DNA from: an uncultured Clostridia bacterium
Lineage (GTDB): Bacteria; Bacillota; Clostridia; TANB77; CAG-508
Direction of reading: 5' to 3'
Length of the DNA: 32,157 nucleotides
NCBI GenBank assembly: GCA_947629555.1
Contig: CANRED010000018.1
Location: forward strand, 1-32,157
This document shows, piece after piece, positions 1 to 9,900 of this stretch. Within the stretch, counting starts at the first letter, position 1, and each line of letters starts with the position of its first letter. A program made the translations under genes and the position numbers. The notes under the pieces are model-generated. The model was not told where the DNA came from, ran no database searches, and saw only the letters and a program-made list of their open reading frames with translations.

Positions 1-255
1 TCAGATGAAAGAGAAAGGTATTTAGCAGAATTAAGATTAAAATACATAATGGACCAGAAGGCAATAGAAGAATATGGCTATGACCATGGATTAGAAGAAG
101 GAATAAAGCAACGGACTAAAACAACGGACTAAAACAGCGGGATAGAACAAGAAAAACAGAAAATAGCAAAAGAAATGCTAAATAAAAATTGTAGTATAGA
201 CTTTATAATATCAGTTACAGGTCTAACCAAAGAAGAAATAGAAAAATTAAAGTAA
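1..255 (+). CDS. Rpn-family nuclease/putative transposase, C-terminal part, with three tandem CGG +1 sites
   Basis: The gene enters from the left edge, so only its C-terminal end is visible. Read as plain triplets it stops at 130-132. If each of three CGG codons (112, 125, 138) is taken as a four-base unit, or the C is skipped and GGN read as Gly, the frame runs to the TAA at 253-255. It then gives the repeat GIKQGLKQGLKQGIEQ followed by EKQKIAKEMLNKN and ending in GLTKEEIEKLK. A run of G-(I/L/M)-(E/K)-Q units followed by a short helical tail is characteristic of the C terminus of Rpn/PD-(D/E)XK 'recombination-promoting nuclease' proteins, which are common in gut Firmicutes. The nuclease core lies outside the window. 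The underlying unit would be 12 nt but is 13 nt here, each copy carrying one extra C before GG. Three extra bases restore the original frame. It could instead be a decayed gene. Confidence 0.7.
112..141 (+). other. Three tandem CGGN +1 frameshift sites
   Basis: In-frame CGG codons occur at 112, 125 and 138, each recognised only after applying the preceding +1 step. The four-base units are CGGA, CGGA and CGGG. The codons before them are CAA, CAA and CAG. Skipping each C yields glycine codons exactly where the Rpn repeat expects Gly. The 13-nt periodicity means the copies may descend from one original event by tandem duplication. Confidence 0.55.
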
Positions 256-284
256 TATAGTCTAAAAATTATTGATATAAAAGT

Positions 285-317
285 AATAGGCACACTTAAA
301 ATGTGCCTATTTTTGTT
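285..317 (+). terminator. Rho-independent terminator after the Rpn-like gene
   Basis: A perfect 10-bp stem, AATAGGCACA (285-294) with TGTGCCTATT (302-311), encloses a 7-nt loop and is followed by a T-rich tract. It lies 30 bases after the stop codon and separates the Rpn-like gene from the secretion operon. Confidence 0.85.
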
Positions 318-385
318 TTAAATTTTACAAAAATGTTACATTAATATATTTTTTGTATTACAAACAAGATAATTGTTGGTAAATG

Positions 386-414
386 TTGAAAAATAAATTT
401 AAATAAAGTATAAT
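386..414 (+). promoter_or_regulatory. Sigma-A type promoter of the secretion operon
   Basis: TTGAAA at 386-391 and TATAAT at 409-414 are separated by 17 bases. The first gene starts 41 bases downstream with a strong GGAGGT site at 443-448. No other convincing promoter or terminator was seen until 16339, so this probably drives the whole T4SS-like operon. Confidence 0.75.
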
Positions 415-454
415 ATTATTAGCTATATATATGCGTTGAAATGGAGGTATTTAT

Positions 455-992
455 ATGAAAAACAAAAAAATTAAATTTTTAATAAATTTAATTATAATTT
501 GTTTATGTGTATTAATGTTGTTTACAACAAATTCACACGCAACTAATACAATAGATGATTGGATACAAGAAGGAAATGATTTTATAAATAATGGATCAAA
601 AGAATCGCCAATAACTACTAGTGACCTTGCAAACACTGTAATACCTATTCGGTCAAGCATTGGTAGCTATAGGAACAGTAGTTTTGGTTATAGTAACTAT
701 TATTATGGGAATAAAATATATGGCATGTAGTAGTCCAGATCAAAAAGCAAAATTAAAAACACAGCTAATAGGTCTTGTGGTTTCAACAATAGTTATATTT
801 GGAGCACAAGTAATATGGTCTACAACATATAAATTTATGAATAATATAACTTCAAGTAGCAGTAGTGCAACTAAAGGTGGTACAACTGACAGTGAAAATA
901 ACAATAATACAAATAACAGTAATACAAATAACAATAACAGCAGTACAGATGATGGTAATCATGGTGGACATAGTGGAGGACAACATAGATAA
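455..992 (+). CDS. VirB2/TrbC-like pilin subunit, read through a +1 shift at an in-frame CGG
   Basis: The start ATG at 455 follows GGAGGT by six bases. Residues 1-29 form a signal peptide ending in NSHA. Plain reading from 455 runs through CGG at 650-652 and stops at 730 as a 91-residue protein without the membrane core. The rest of the pilin lies in the +1 frame (654-992): two hydrophobic segments (VAIGTVVLVIVTIIMGIKYM and LIGLVVSTIVIFGAQVI) joined by a polar loop SSPDQKAKLKTQ, the usual VirB2/TrbC hairpin. Taking CGGT at 650-653 as one unit, or skipping C650, gives VIPIGQALVAIG and a 178-residue product. There is no ribosome binding site before the second frame, so independent initiation is unlikely. 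The C-terminal 45 or so residues are Ser/Thr/Asn-rich and end in a Gly/His stretch, which is odd for a pilin. It is first in an operon with PrgI and VirB4, as expected for a T4SS. Confidence 0.75.
650..653 (+). other. CGGT +1 frameshift site in the pilin gene
   Basis: CGG at 650-652 is in frame with the start at 455 (65 codons upstream). The preceding codon is ATT. Reading resumes at 654 as CAA GCA TTG. There is no homopolymer at the site to explain a routine sequencing slip. Confidence 0.6.
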
Positions 993-1016
993 CTCAATAA
1001 ACAAAGGAGGAAAGTT

Positions 1017-1352
1017 ATGGGTACATATAACATACCACGTAATTTAAGAGGAGAAACAAGAATTCTAGTTATATTCTCTGTAAAATCTTTAATAACAACA
1101 GCTATAGGGGCGCTATTGGGATTTTTATTTTATTTTATTTTTTCATTAATAAATTTAAAAACAGTAGGAATTATTGTAATGGCAATTTTTGCATTAATCG
1201 GTTATGCAATAGGTGCTTTTAAAATCCCAACTGTAGCTGGACTACCATTTACTAAAAAAATAGGTGGAGAATCTATAGATGAAATAATAAAAAGATACGT
1301 AAAGTTTAAAATGAATAGAAAAATATATACATACACAAAGGAGGAAAAGTAA
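1017..1352 (+). CDS. PrgI family / VirB3-like inner-membrane protein of the T4SS
   Basis: This is a 111-residue protein whose ATG follows AAAGGAGG by seven bases. It opens with MGTYNIPRNLRGETRIL, a conserved PrgI-family start. Two hydrophobic segments follow at about residues 22-45 and 49-70, then a basic, charged tail (DEIIKRYVKFKMNRK). PrgI proteins are the Gram-positive counterpart of VirB3, small membrane proteins encoded directly before VirB4 in conjugative and T4SS operons of Firmicutes. Here the TAA at 1350-1352 directly abuts the next start, indicating translational coupling. The family assignment is from motif and position. No part looks truncated. Confidence 0.8.
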   Translation: MGTYNIPRNLRGETRILVIFSVKSLITTAIGALLGFLFYFIFSLINLKTVGIIVMAIFALIGYAIGAFKIPTVAGLPFTKKIGGESIDEIIKRYVKFKMNRKIYTYTKEEK

Positions 1353-2597
1353 ATGAGTGTAGTTAATTTACTTAATATAATTATAATATTATTAGTATTT
1401 TTAATATTCGGATTAGGAGTAACTTATTTTGTATTAGTTGTTAAAGATAAAACAAAAAAAGATGCTACAAAAAAAGTAGATTCAAAGAAAACGCCAGAAA
1501 GCACAGTGGGTAAGTTTAAAGAGAATTTATCAGTAGAATCTATATATAAATTCATGGAATTTGATGAAATAAAAGATAATATGATAATAAGAAAAAACAG
1601 AGAGCAATATGTAATGGTTATACAATGCCAAGGTGTAAATTATGATTTAATGTCTGAAGAAGAAAAAATTGCAGTAGAAGAAGGCTTTGTACAATTTTTA
1701 AATACATTAAGATTTCCTATTCAATTATATATTCAAACAAGAAGTTTAAATTTAAAAGATATTGTAGATGAATATAAAGATAGAATTAAAAGCATGGAAG
1801 AAGAAATTGAAAATTTAAAATTGAAACAAAAAGAGGCAGAAATAAAAGGAAATTCAGACTTAGCTCAAAAAATAGCATATCAAATAAGAAGGAAACAAAA
1901 TGTATTTGAATATGGTGCAGATATATCTGAATATGTAGGAAGAATGAGTTTGAATAAAAACGTATTACAACAAAAAACATATATAATAGTTTCATATTTT
2001 ACATCTGAGTTTGGTTCTACAAGTACATATTCAAATGAAGAAATAGATAATATATGTTTCTCAGAATTATATACAAGAACTCAATCTGTAATAAGATCAC
2101 TAGCAGCATCTGAGGTTGGAGGTAAAATATTAGATTCAGAAGAATTAGCAGAATTATTGTATATAGCATATAACAGAGATGATTCAGAGTTATTACAATT
2201 AAGTAAAGCGCTAGATGCACAATATGATGCATTATATAGTACAAGTAAAGATGTATTAATAAAAAAACAAGAGAAATTACAAGAAGAAATAGATGAAAAA
2301 TCTGTTGAACTTGCAACACAAAGTATCATGGAGGCAGACAAAATTAGAAAAGAAAAGAAGCAAAAGGAAGAAGAAGAAAAAAGAATTATTGAAGAAAGAG
2401 CATTAGAATTTATAGAACAATATAAAAATCAAATGGATGATGATTTGTATAAAGAAACAAAGAATGTAATTAGTGGAAAAAGTAAAAAAGCAAAAGAAAC
2501 AAAAGAAAATGCTAATGAAACAGTTGAAGAAAAAGATAATTCATCAACAGTAAAAAGAGGAAGAAGAAAGCTAAACACGAATAAAATAGCAAAATAA
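1353..2597 (+). CDS. TraC-like, membrane-anchored T4SS protein related to the N-terminal part of VirB4
   Basis: The 414-residue protein starts at ATG 1353, immediately after the PrgI stop codon, with AAAGGAGGAAAAG upstream. Residues 6-30 form one membrane segment. A globular region follows (about 65-130) containing REQYVMVIQCQGVNYDLMS and FVQFLNTLRFPIQLYIQTR, a pattern resembling the N-terminal (non-ATPase) domain of VirB4/TraC proteins in Gram-positive conjugation systems. A coiled-coil-like stretch rich in Glu and Lys lies near 140-180, and a long charged helical tail spans about 295-414. No Walker motif is present. The protein probably sits at the membrane beside the VirB4 ATPase encoded next. 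The exact family is inferred from pattern and gene order. Confidence 0.6.
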   Translation: MSVVNLLNIIIILLVFLIFGLGVTYFVLVVKDKTKKDATKKVDSKKTPESTVGKFKENLSVESIYKFMEFDEIKDNMIIRKNREQYVMVIQCQGVNYDLMSEEEKIAVEEGFVQFLNTLRFPIQLYIQTRSLNLKDIVDEYKDRIKSMEEEIENLKLKQKEAEIKGNSDLAQKIAYQIRRKQNVFEYGADISEYVGRMSLNKNVLQQKTYIIVSYFTSEFGSTSTYSNEEIDNICFSELYTRTQSVIRSLAASEVGGKILDSEELAELLYIAYNRDDSELLQLSKALDAQYDALYSTSKDVLIKKQEKLQEEIDEKSVELATQSIMEADKIRKEKKQKEEEEKRIIEERALEFIEQYKNQMDDDLYKETKNVISGKSKKAKETKENANETVEEKDNSSTVKRGRRKLNTNKIAK

Positions 2598-2622
2598 AAC
2601 ACAAAAGAGAGGAAGGATATAT

Positions 2623-4584
2623 ATGGCAAAAAAAGAAAAAACACAAGATTTTATGATAGAAAGTCTTGAAACAGAAAAAGGCCAGGAAGGAATACTTTTA
2701 AAAAATGCAAGTACATTAAAGGATTTAATTGCTCCAGCTGGTATTGATGCTAGTAATACAAACTACATAGAAATAACATCAAGTAGAACAAGATATGCAA
2801 GAAGCATGATTGTTTCTACAATACCAAGAATGTGTACATTTCCAGAGTTTTTAAGAGGAATGTATACTTTTGGAGATTTGAATGTTTCTGTTTTTATAAA
2901 TCCAGTAAGTGAAAGTACATCACAAAACGAATTAAACAGAACAATAAGCGAACTAGAATCTGAAAGAATAGTAGCATTAGATAGAGGAGATATAAACAGG
3001 GAAAGAATACTTGCACAAAAGAGGGTAGAAGCAGAAGAATTAAGAGATGAAATTGCAGCAGGTTTTAACAAATTATTCGATGCCTCAATAATGTGTACAT
3101 TATTTGCATATAGTTTAGAGGAATTAGATAAATACACAGAGCTATTAACTTCCGAAATGTCAAAAACAATGATAGGGGTAAAACCTGCATGGGCAATACA
3201 AGACGAAGCATTAAGAACCAATATGCCATATGGAGAAAATAAAATTAAAAAAAATCATACATTTGATAGACGTTCAATGGCAACTGTTTTTCCATTTTTT
3301 ACTTCAGATGTAGGACACGAAAAGGGAATTCCACTTGGCTTTAACCGTCAAACAGGATTACCAATATTATTTGATAATTTTAGTAACACACTTACAAACT
3401 ATAATATGGTTATATTTGGTAAGTCTGGTGCTGGTAAAGGTGTTACAATAAAAACATTAACAGCTCGTTCTGCTGTTCTTATGGGAATTGAAAGCTTGGC
3501 TCTAGATGCAGAAGGAGAATATGGAATAGTTGCAGAAGCATTGGGTGGAATAAATATAACAATAAGCCCAAACTCAAATACTATAATCAATTTGTTTGAT
3601 ATAGAGCCTGAAACAGTAAAAGATGAAATAACAGGAAAGGAAAGAACAATTTTAAATGTAGAAAATAAAGTTGAAGATGTAACACAAGCATTACTTACAA
3701 TGGCAAGAGGTAGCACAAGAAGCCAAGAGGTAAACGAACTTACAAAACAAATAATTGCTGAAGCTGTTGCTCAAGAATATACAAGACTTGGAATAACAAA
3801 CGATATACAAAGTTTATATGAAACTGATGGAGGAAAAGTAACAAGCAAAGGATATATAGGTAGAAACAAAAAAGAAATGCCTACAATAGGTTCTTGGTAT
3901 AAGCAATTAACAGAGAATGCAAAATCAAATGATAACCCAGATTATAGATTCCATTATAGTTATCTAATAAAAGTTATGAAACAATATGTAAGAGAATATG
4001 ATGGACAAATGGCATATTTTGATGGACAATCTACATTTGAATTATTAGACAATATACCATTTATAAATTTAGATATATCAGGACTAGAGGAAAGATTTGC
4101 AAGACCACTTGCACAACAAATATTACTTTCATGGATATGGGAAAAATATGTTAAGAAAAATAGTGAAGATAAAGCAAAAGCTGTAAAGAAAAGAGTTTTA
4201 GTAGATGAAGCATGGATGTTACTTCCTTATCCAGAAGCAGTAGATTTCTTAAATACTATGGCAAGACGTGCAAGAAAAAGAAACGTATCTCTAGCAGTTA
4301 TTTCACAAAAATTCCAAGATTTTTATGAAAAACCAGAGGTACAAGCAGTTTTAACTTCATCAGATACAAAACTATTCTTAGCACAAGATAAATCTGAAAT
4401 AGAATACATAAAAGAGGTATTTAAGTTGAGCGAAGGAGAAGCATATTTCTTAACTACTTGCAATAGAGGAGAGGGATTATTAAAAGTAGGTTCAGACACA
4501 GCAATTATTGCAATACAACCAACTAAGAAAGAGTTTGAATTTGTTGAAACAAATATAAATAAATTGAATGCAATGAAGAAATAA
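2623..4584 (+). CDS. VirB4-family conjugal transfer/secretion ATPase
   Basis: The 653-residue cytoplasmic ATPase has an ATG at 2623, seven bases after a GAGAGGAAGGA ribosome binding site. Walker A is GKSGAGKG at residues 266-273 (Lys272). LDAEGEYG lies shortly after it. Walker B is VLVDEAW at about 525-531 (Asp528, Glu529). RRARKRNVSLAVISQKFQDF follows, typical of the VirB4/TraE family. Residues 1-240 contain the family's N-terminal region with a central charged helix. VirB4 powers assembly and substrate movement in every known T4SS and is the best marker in this operon. It is complete, with no internal CGG codon. No VirB11 or VirD4 ATPase is encoded nearby. Confidence 0.93.
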   Translation: MAKKEKTQDFMIESLETEKGQEGILLKNASTLKDLIAPAGIDASNTNYIEITSSRTRYARSMIVSTIPRMCTFPEFLRGMYTFGDLNVSVFINPVSESTSQNELNRTISELESERIVALDRGDINRERILAQKRVEAEELRDEIAAGFNKLFDASIMCTLFAYSLEELDKYTELLTSEMSKTMIGVKPAWAIQDEALRTNMPYGENKIKKNHTFDRRSMATVFPFFTSDVGHEKGIPLGFNRQTGLPILFDNFSNTLTNYNMVIFGKSGAGKGVTIKTLTARSAVLMGIESLALDAEGEYGIVAEALGGINITISPNSNTIINLFDIEPETVKDEITGKERTILNVENKVEDVTQALLTMARGSTRSQEVNELTKQIIAEAVAQEYTRLGITNDIQSLYETDGGKVTSKGYIGRNKKEMPTIGSWYKQLTENAKSNDNPDYRFHYSYLIKVMKQYVREYDGQMAYFDGQSTFELLDNIPFINLDISGLEERFARPLAQQILLSWIWEKYVKKNSEDKAKAVKKRVLVDEAWMLLPYPEAVDFLNTMARRARKRNVSLAVISQKFQDFYEKPEVQAVLTSSDTKLFLAQDKSEIEYIKEVFKLSEGEAYFLTTCNRGEGLLKVGSDTAIIAIQPTKKEFEFVETNINKLNAMKK

Positions 4585-4613
4585 TGATATATACAATAAA
4601 GAAAGGTAATTAG

Positions 4614-5720
4614 ATGAAAAAAACAATAGTATCAATATTATTGATAATAATAATGTTTAACTTAATATATCCAATAATATCGTATGCTGATGATGAGTCT
4701 GCAAGTGAAGAGTACAACAACTTGATAAATGGCGATACTCGTGAGATTATTTCAGGAGGAGTTACTAAAGTCGAGAAAATTGTACCAGCACCTACTCTTG
4801 GAGGTGTAGTAGCAAGTGTATTAACAGACATTGCAAATGTAATATCTTTTACGATATATTCAGCAATATCTTCGCTAGTAAAATCATCTCCAACTGAAGA
4901 ATATTCTTTTTCGGTATATGATGCAGTTTTTAATAATATTGATGTATTTGATGCTAATTATTTAACTGATAGTAATAATACTAATAATATACATTTAAAA
5001 ATAAAAGAGCAAGTTGAAATTTGGTATAACGCAACAAGAAAAATAGCAATAGCATTATCTTTATGTGTGCTTATATATGTGGGAATAAGAATGGCAATTT
5101 CAACTTTAGCAGATGATAGAGCAAAATATAAAAAAATGCTAATAGGCTGGCTTCAAGGTTTTATATTGATATTTTTCATGCATTATATAATTTTGCTTAG
5201 TACAATAGTTGCAAAAGTATTATTGGATTTACTTAGACATATGCCAGTATCTGAAGAGGCAGAAGTAAACATATTTTGGCAAACATTTAATAGAATGTTT
5301 AGTTTTACAGGATGGGATGAAGCTTCTGTTTCTATAGTATATTGGGTATTGGTGTTTTATCAAGTAAAGTTTTTCTTTCTTTATGCAAAAAGAATGTTAT
5401 CAATAGCATTTTTAATAATAATATCACCATTAGTTACAATAACTTATCCTATTGATAAAATAGGAGATGGAAAAGCACAGGCTTTTCAAACTTGGTTTCA
5501 AGAGTTTGAAGTAAATATGTTTATACAGCCATTACATGCTTTACTTTATGGACTATTTTTCATGTCCGCATCTGAAATAATATTAAGAGCACCACTATTG
5601 GTAGCAATATTCCTTATGGGATTATCTAGAGGAGAAAAAATTATAAAAGGAATATTTAATGCTAGGGGAATGAAATCAATATCATCTATGGGAAAAGGAA
5701 AAAAGAAAAAAAGAAAATGA
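4614..5720 (+). CDS. VirB6/TrbL-like polytopic membrane protein (first of three paralogues)
   Basis: The 368-residue protein starts at ATG 4614 after AGAAAGG. A signal peptide covers residues 1-25 (ending SYADD). The core at about 138-200 contains IAIALSLCVLIYVGIRMAIS followed by DDRAKYKKMLIGW and another membrane segment. Further membrane segments lie near 238-280 and 315-345, and the protein ends in a highly basic tail (KGKKKKRK). The YVGIRMA(I/L)S...KAKYKKM core recurs in the products of 6947-10297 and 10328-12312, so the operon carries three VirB6-like paralogues. VirB6 proteins form the inner-membrane channel of T4SS. The intact motif IDKIGDGKAQAF (about residues 282-293) is the reference showing that the paralogue at 10328 should have Gly at its second CGG site. 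Confidence 0.75.
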   Translation: MKKTIVSILLIIIMFNLIYPIISYADDESASEEYNNLINGDTREIISGGVTKVEKIVPAPTLGGVVASVLTDIANVISFTIYSAISSLVKSSPTEEYSFSVYDAVFNNIDVFDANYLTDSNNTNNIHLKIKEQVEIWYNATRKIAIALSLCVLIYVGIRMAISTLADDRAKYKKMLIGWLQGFILIFFMHYIILLSTIVAKVLLDLLRHMPVSEEAEVNIFWQTFNRMFSFTGWDEASVSIVYWVLVFYQVKFFFLYAKRMLSIAFLIIISPLVTITYPIDKIGDGKAQAFQTWFQEFEVNMFIQPLHALLYGLFFMSASEIILRAPLLVAIFLMGLSRGEKIIKGIFNARGMKSISSMGKGKKKKRK

Positions 5721-5736
5721 TAGGAGGGCAACAATT

Positions 5737-6900
5737 ATGACAAAGAAAAAGAAAAACATAATATTACTAATTTGTGCAATAATTATATTTGTTGCCATAC
5801 TAATATTAAGAAATATATTAATAGAAAAGGAACAACAAAATAAAACATATAATAGCTTAGATGATTTTACCACTCCTAAAGAAGTTATTGAGTACATGGA
5901 AGGAAAATACATAAAAGAATTAGAATCTACAGAAGAAAATTTTTATTTGGATATATATGCTAATTTAAAAGTTAATACATATACAGATAATGTTAGTAAT
6001 GAAGACTATTATAGGCAATTAGTTAGAATTATGGCAAACACATTAGAATTTAAGAGTTTTAGAATAATAGATGATGATAAGAAGAATTTAATAACAGTAG
6101 TATGTGATGAAGAAAATTCAAAAATTTCGAGAACTTACATAAATGGAGATGATAGTTATTTTGCAACTCAAAACTCAAAATTAGAGTTTACAGAAATGCA
6201 AATTACACCAATAACAGAAATGAATATAGAGTCAACAGAATTAAATAACTTAATAAATAAAAATTGGGATAAAACTGCAATAAACACTACTAATACAAAC
6301 GAATTCAGCGATTATTTATATTTAGATAACGGAATATCTGTAAAAAACATATATAAAAAAGTTTTTAATATAGTGTTTAAAAGTAATTATACTAATAATG
6401 TTTTAAATGGTATTAAACCAAATACAAAATTAGAAGATGTTATAAAAATACTAGGTAAGCCTTCTTTTGGAAACATAGAAGAAGGATTAATTGGTTACAA
6501 AGGAGAAAAGATATATGCTTTCTTTACAGGCAAAGAAATTTCTATATATAGAGTAGAAACTTATGATACAGATCAACTTGTAGAAATATTAAAAAAATTC
6601 CAAGATGATAGAGATGTAAAGAAATTTGTAAGTGCTATAACGGACATGTGGCCAGATTATAATGAATATGTTTATGGAGAAAAATTTGTAAATTTAATAT
6701 ATGTTTTAAAAGGATTAAAAATACAATTTAATATAACTTCTACTCATGGATTAATAATCGGTAATAATTATTATGGAAACAGAGAAGAATTACAAGAGTT
6801 AAAAGAGGAATTAGGAATAAAAGAAATATACTTTGATAATACAGATTTTGTGTACGAAAACGAATTATCAAGAGTAAATGATGCTAAAGGAATATGGTAG
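5737..6900 (+). CDS. Membrane-anchored protein of unknown function in the T4SS operon
   Basis: The ATG at 5737 follows TAGGAGGGCAACAATT. The 387-residue product has a short basic N terminus, one hydrophobic segment (about residues 7-27) and a large hydrophilic extracellular part rich in Asn, Asp, Glu and Tyr. I do not recognise a family. A stretch around residues 227-265 (GIKPNTKLEDVIKILGKPSFG) resembles the 'G(M/I)..gmt..evv.ilGkP' start of small envelope beta-domains such as SmpA/OmlA-like repeats, but this is weak. It lies 16 bases after the first VirB6-like gene and 46 bases before the second, inside the operon, so a structural or assembly role at the outer membrane face is plausible (inference). 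Confidence 0.6.
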   Translation: MTKKKKNIILLICAIIIFVAILILRNILIEKEQQNKTYNSLDDFTTPKEVIEYMEGKYIKELESTEENFYLDIYANLKVNTYTDNVSNEDYYRQLVRIMANTLEFKSFRIIDDDKKNLITVVCDEENSKISRTYINGDDSYFATQNSKLEFTEMQITPITEMNIESTELNNLINKNWDKTAINTTNTNEFSDYLYLDNGISVKNIYKKVFNIVFKSNYTNNVLNGIKPNTKLEDVIKILGKPSFGNIEEGLIGYKGEKIYAFFTGKEISIYRVETYDTDQLVEILKKFQDDRDVKKFVSAITDMWPDYNEYVYGEKFVNLIYVLKGLKIQFNITSTHGLIIGNNYYGNREELQELKEELGIKEIYFDNTDFVYENELSRVNDAKGIW

Positions 6901-6946
6901 CAAAGTTGAATCAAATAAATAATTAAAAAGAAAGGAGGAATTAAAA

Positions 6947-9900
6947 GTGAAAATATTAAAAAAATTTAAAAAGTTAATAATAATAGAACTAATAGCAATT
7001 ATTATTATATTTTCATTAATTCCTCCTAAAGTTAGCTATGGAGTAACATCTGCTCAAAGTGAAGTAGGAAAAGCAATAGCTGATACAGCAAATGATTTTT
7101 TTGATAGATTTGCAGAGAAAACAATATATCATTATGGAGATGAATATGGTGAACATCCAATAACAGGAGAATGGGTAGGAACGTCTTGGTCAAGAAAAAT
7201 GGCTTATGAAAATACAATGACTAGTGGATATGCATATTACAGGGAGCCAGGTGCATCAACGCGCTCGCCTCATGAATATAATCACATGTATGCAATGGAC
7301 TGTGTTGGCTTTGTAAGTATGATTATGCATAGAGCAACAGGATTAAAAGGAAATACTTTTGAGTATTTTGGAGTGCCACAAACTTGTACTGGAACGGATT
7401 ATAATCTTTTTGATGAATTTTATGGAGTAGAAGCAATAGCAGGAGATATTATATGTTGGGGAGAACATGTTGCTATAGCTATAGGAAATGGAGATATGAT
7501 AGACTCTTGTCATATGGGACCCAATGGCCAAATAACCAGAAGACCAATAAGTAACTATAGTGACTATGTCACTGGATATAGCTATTCGGTACTTAGAATA
7601 AAACCTGATGTAGCATCTTCTTTAGTTTCTAATGGAAGTTTAAATACAACCTGGTATGAAGGAGAACCTAACTTTCAGGAAAGTCCAAATTCTAATCGTA
7701 TTTTAGGGGATAGTTCAGCTAGTAGTTCAAGTAGTAGTTCAACTACACAAACTCCAGGATACGATGTTGATGATGATAGCGAAGGATATGAGATTGTAAA
7801 GCACGGATACGGAGATTCAGATAAATTTTATTATAATGGCATGCCAGTGTCTGGTAATTATTTGGGAACTGATACAAGTTTTTGGCTAATAGATGCTTTA
7901 ATGGATGTTGTAGATTGGTTGGTTGGAATTATAACTATAGGTTATAAAATACAAATTGTAGGTTGGTCATCTTTGTTTCAAAATTTAGCTACCGGCATTG
8001 TTAGTGCAGTAGTAAATGAAGATGCAAATAAATCAATTACTGTTGAGAATATATTGTTTAATAAAATACAAATATTAGATGTAAATTTCTTTAATTTTAA
8101 TAATGCAGGTGGAGAAAAAATTGAAAATACTGATATAGCTTATATATTAAGACAAAATGTAGCAGGTTTATATGTTTCAATAAGAAGCATAGTAATAATT
8201 GTTATGTTAATTATTCTAATATATGTAGGAATTAGAATGGCAATATCTACTGTTTCTGGAGATAAAGCAAAATATAAAAAAATGTTTTTAGGTTGGATAG
8301 TAGGTTTTATTGCAATTATGTTTATACATTATTTTATGGTATTTATTATAAATGCAAATGAACAAATGATTAATCTTATGAAACCTGCTGATAATGCAAC
8401 TGTTATTTATGATGAAGTAAGATCTTACGCATATGAAATACCAGCATCTAAAGGATGGACAGGGGCAATATTATATGTATTTCTAGTATATTACATGATT
8501 AAGTTATTACTATTTTATTTTAAAAGATTAATGGTAATATACATATTATCTGTTATTGCACCAATTTTAGGAATGACATATGCAGTAGAAAAAGTTAAAG
8601 GAAAATCAAAATCATTAACCACATGGATGAAGGAATTTAGCTTCAATGTTCTTATTCAGTCTATACATGTAATTATATATTGTATTTTTATGGGAATAAT
8701 ATATACTTTTATGAAAACCACAAGTATAGGTAAAATGTTACCTTTTACAATATTAATGATACTAATATTGAATTTAATGCTAAAGTCAGAAAAGATTATA
8801 AAAAATATATTTGGATTAAAGTCAAATACTTTAAAAGATGTTACTGATACGGTATTACAAACTTCAAGTAGCTTAATGACAGCTTATGCTATAAGTAAAC
8901 CTCTAATTAATATTGGTAAAAATAAAATTACGAAGGTATCTAACAATGTTGTAAAAAATAATATTAATCGTAGATATAGTCATTTAGAGAATTCATTACA
9001 AGATGTTCAAAATAGTAAATTAGCAACAGATATACAAAAAGAAATAGATAGATTAAAACAAGCAGAAATAGATCAAAGAAAAGAATATAATAAAAATGCG
9101 AGGGATTTATCTAAAAATGTGTTTGGCGGAATGCGAGGAATGGTAACCGCTATACCAATGACATTTGAAGGTGGACCAGTTGCTGGAACATTAAGTGTAG
9201 TAAATGCAGCAACTAGGTTAAATGCTAGAATGAAACCAGTTCAAGATTTATATATAAATGAAGATAGAATAGATGCGTTATTAAAAAAATATGGTATGAA
9301 TCCAGTTAATCCAGAAATATCACAGACAGGCAGTGCTTCAGCAGGAGGAACACAAGCTAGAACACTTAATACTAAAAAAATTAAGAAAAATACGGGAAAA
9401 GCAATAGGCGGATTTGTGGCAGCTACAGCAACGGCAAGAGCTACAACTAAAGCAAAAAATATGTGGCAAGATGCTAAAGCAGAAAAAGCTAAATTATCAA
9501 CCCCATATCAGTCAGCAAGAATTGAATTATTATATCAATTACAAAATAAGGTGTTAGAAGAAGAAAAGAAAATGGATAGTTCAATTGAGACTTTAAAAAA
9601 TAATGGATTTCCGCCAATATACTATACTCCTAGTGCAAACGAGAGTGAAACAACGATTATGATGAATTTACAATTACAAGATAAATATTCAAAAGAGTTA
9701 GAAATAAATCTAAGACAAGCTATTGAAGGAAATCCAACAGTAACAGAAGATACTGTTGGAAGACATATACAAGAACAAATAATAAATAATAACAAGGAAT
9801 CTTTAAATTTAGCAGATTTACAAAAAACTTTAGATGAAATAGCAAAAGAAAATAATTATGATGTAGGAACTGAATTTGAAGAAAATTTAAGACAAGAAGT

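Noticed and set aside
660..992. Independent gene starting with TTG at 660
   Set aside because: There is no ribosome binding site upstream, and the segment lacks a signal peptide that the preceding frame provides.
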